DNA from: CAVPGH01 sp046726955
Lineage (GTDB): Bacteria > Acidobacteriota > Vicinamibacteria > Fen-336
Assembly: GCA_046726955.1 (NCBI GenBank)
Contig: JBKPBQ010000251.1
Location: 1 to 5,352 of the forward strand
DNA: 5,352 nucleotides
Direction: 5' to 3'
A model generated the notes under the pieces. It was not told the DNA's origin, searched no databases, and was given only the letters and a program-made list of their open reading frames with translations. Shown here piece after piece: positions 4,823 through 5,352 of the stretch. Every line of letters begins with the position of its first letter. The stretch's first letter is position 1. The position numbers and the translations under genes are program-made.

Positions 4823-5352
4823 ATGACGCCACGCCCCTTCCTGCGCCCCCTTTCTGTTCTCTTGGTCCTCCTCGCCGTCGCGGCCCGCGCGCAGACCCCG
4901 CCGCCGCCTCCCGCCCCGGGACCCGCGGGGCCCAACAAGGAGGTCAATCCCCTGGGCTGGACGGCGACGGCGGGCCTCAGCTACGTCCAGACCACCGGGA
5001 ACTCGAAGTCGAGCAACCTCGGTTTCCGCTTCAACGCGAACTACAACTGGACGAAGACGTTCTTCTCGCTGAACGGGGTCGCGGTCCGCAACGACAGCAC
5101 GACGATCACGCGCTTCGCGACGGGGACGCCGAACGACTTCGATGTGGTCGAGGACGAGGTGAGCGCGCTCACCGCCGCGAACTACCTCCTGGAAGCGAAC
5201 CTCGACCACAACATCACGGAACGCTTCTTCTGGACGACGGGCGCGGGCTGGCTGCGGAACACGTTCGCCGGCATCGACAGCCGCGAGAACGTGCGCGCCG
5301 GCGTCGGCTACTACTTCACCGACCCCGCGTCGAAGGGCGTCCAGTTCAAGTC
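4823..5352 (+). CDS. DUF481-family (YdiY-like) outer-membrane protein, 3'-truncated
   Basis: The first 176 residues are visible; the frame is still open at the window edge. Residues 1-23 are a classic signal peptide: Arg-containing start, hydrophobic LSVLLVLLAVA core and ARA cleavage motif before Gln24. A proline-rich linker follows (about 25-37). From about residue 46, alternating short strands with aromatic residues suggest an outer-membrane beta-barrel. DUF481 hallmarks are the TTGNS turn in the first strand pair (57-61), ITERFFW (131-137), and FAGIDSRENVRAGVGYYF (148-165), which resembles the family's FAGID...GAGVGY motif. Members such as E. coli YdiY are described as putative salt-induced outer-membrane proteins, but their biochemical role is unknown. 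It follows rfbC by 48 nt on the same strand and may be read through from it, though a functional link is not shown. Family call is by remembered motif pattern. Confidence 0.8.
   Translation, partial: MTPRPFLRPLSVLLVLLAVAARAQTPPPPPAPGPAGPNKEVNPLGWTATAGLSYVQTTGNSKSSNLGFRFNANYNWTKTFFSLNGVAVRNDSTTITRFATGTPNDFDVVEDEVSALTAANYLLEANLDHNITERFFWTTGAGWLRNTFAGIDSRENVRAGVGYYFTDPASKGVQFK

Noticed and set aside
4172..5209. Long reverse-strand open frame opposite rfbC and the DUF481 gene
   Set aside because: Arg/Glu/Val/Asp-rich shadow with no domain; both + strand genes are strongly supported.

Overview
The window is a densely packed, strongly GC-rich bacterial segment (GC judged by eye, not computed) in which every gene is on the + strand. 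It holds six recognisable genes plus the last codons of a seventh. An outer-membrane beta-barrel protein and dTDP-rhamnose-type sugar genes point to a Gram-negative (diderm) bacterium. The GC content, the TTG/GTG starts and the protein style would fit Acidobacteriota, Myxococcota or a similar phylum, but the sequence alone does not fix the taxon.

Region 1 (about 1-2418) is the membrane-arm end of a respiratory Complex I (NADH-quinone oxidoreductase, nuo) operon. It starts with the Pro/Ala/Thr-rich C-terminal tail of an upstream protein, probably NuoI from gene order. Then come nuoJ (112-612), nuoK (612-917) and nuoN (919-2418), which overlap or sit 1 nt apart. The nuoL and nuoM genes, normally found between nuoK and nuoN, are absent here, so they must lie elsewhere or be missing.

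Region 2 (2431-3102) is a family I soluble inorganic pyrophosphatase with a TTG start, 12 nt behind nuoN. Region 3 (3138-4774) is an rfbB-rfbC pair (dTDP-glucose 4,6-dehydratase and dTDP-4-keto-6-deoxyglucose 3,5-epimerase) overlapping by 4 nt. These are two of the four steps of dTDP-L-rhamnose synthesis; rfbA and rfbD are not in the window. A TATACT box in the short ppa-rfbB gap may be a promoter that starts the sugar unit.

Region 4 (4823 to the window end) is the start of a DUF481-family (YdiY-like) outer-membrane protein with a clear signal peptide and a proline-rich linker. It is cut off by the window edge.

The functions connect loosely. Complex I couples NADH oxidation to ion pumping, the pyrophosphatase pulls PPi-releasing reactions (including the RfbA step of nucleotide-sugar synthesis) forward, and the rfb genes feed cell-surface polysaccharide. 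I found no mobile element, CRISPR array, RNA gene or convincing new system. The most noteworthy points are the nuoJ-K-N arrangement and the position of the pyrophosphatase between respiratory and sugar-nucleotide genes.
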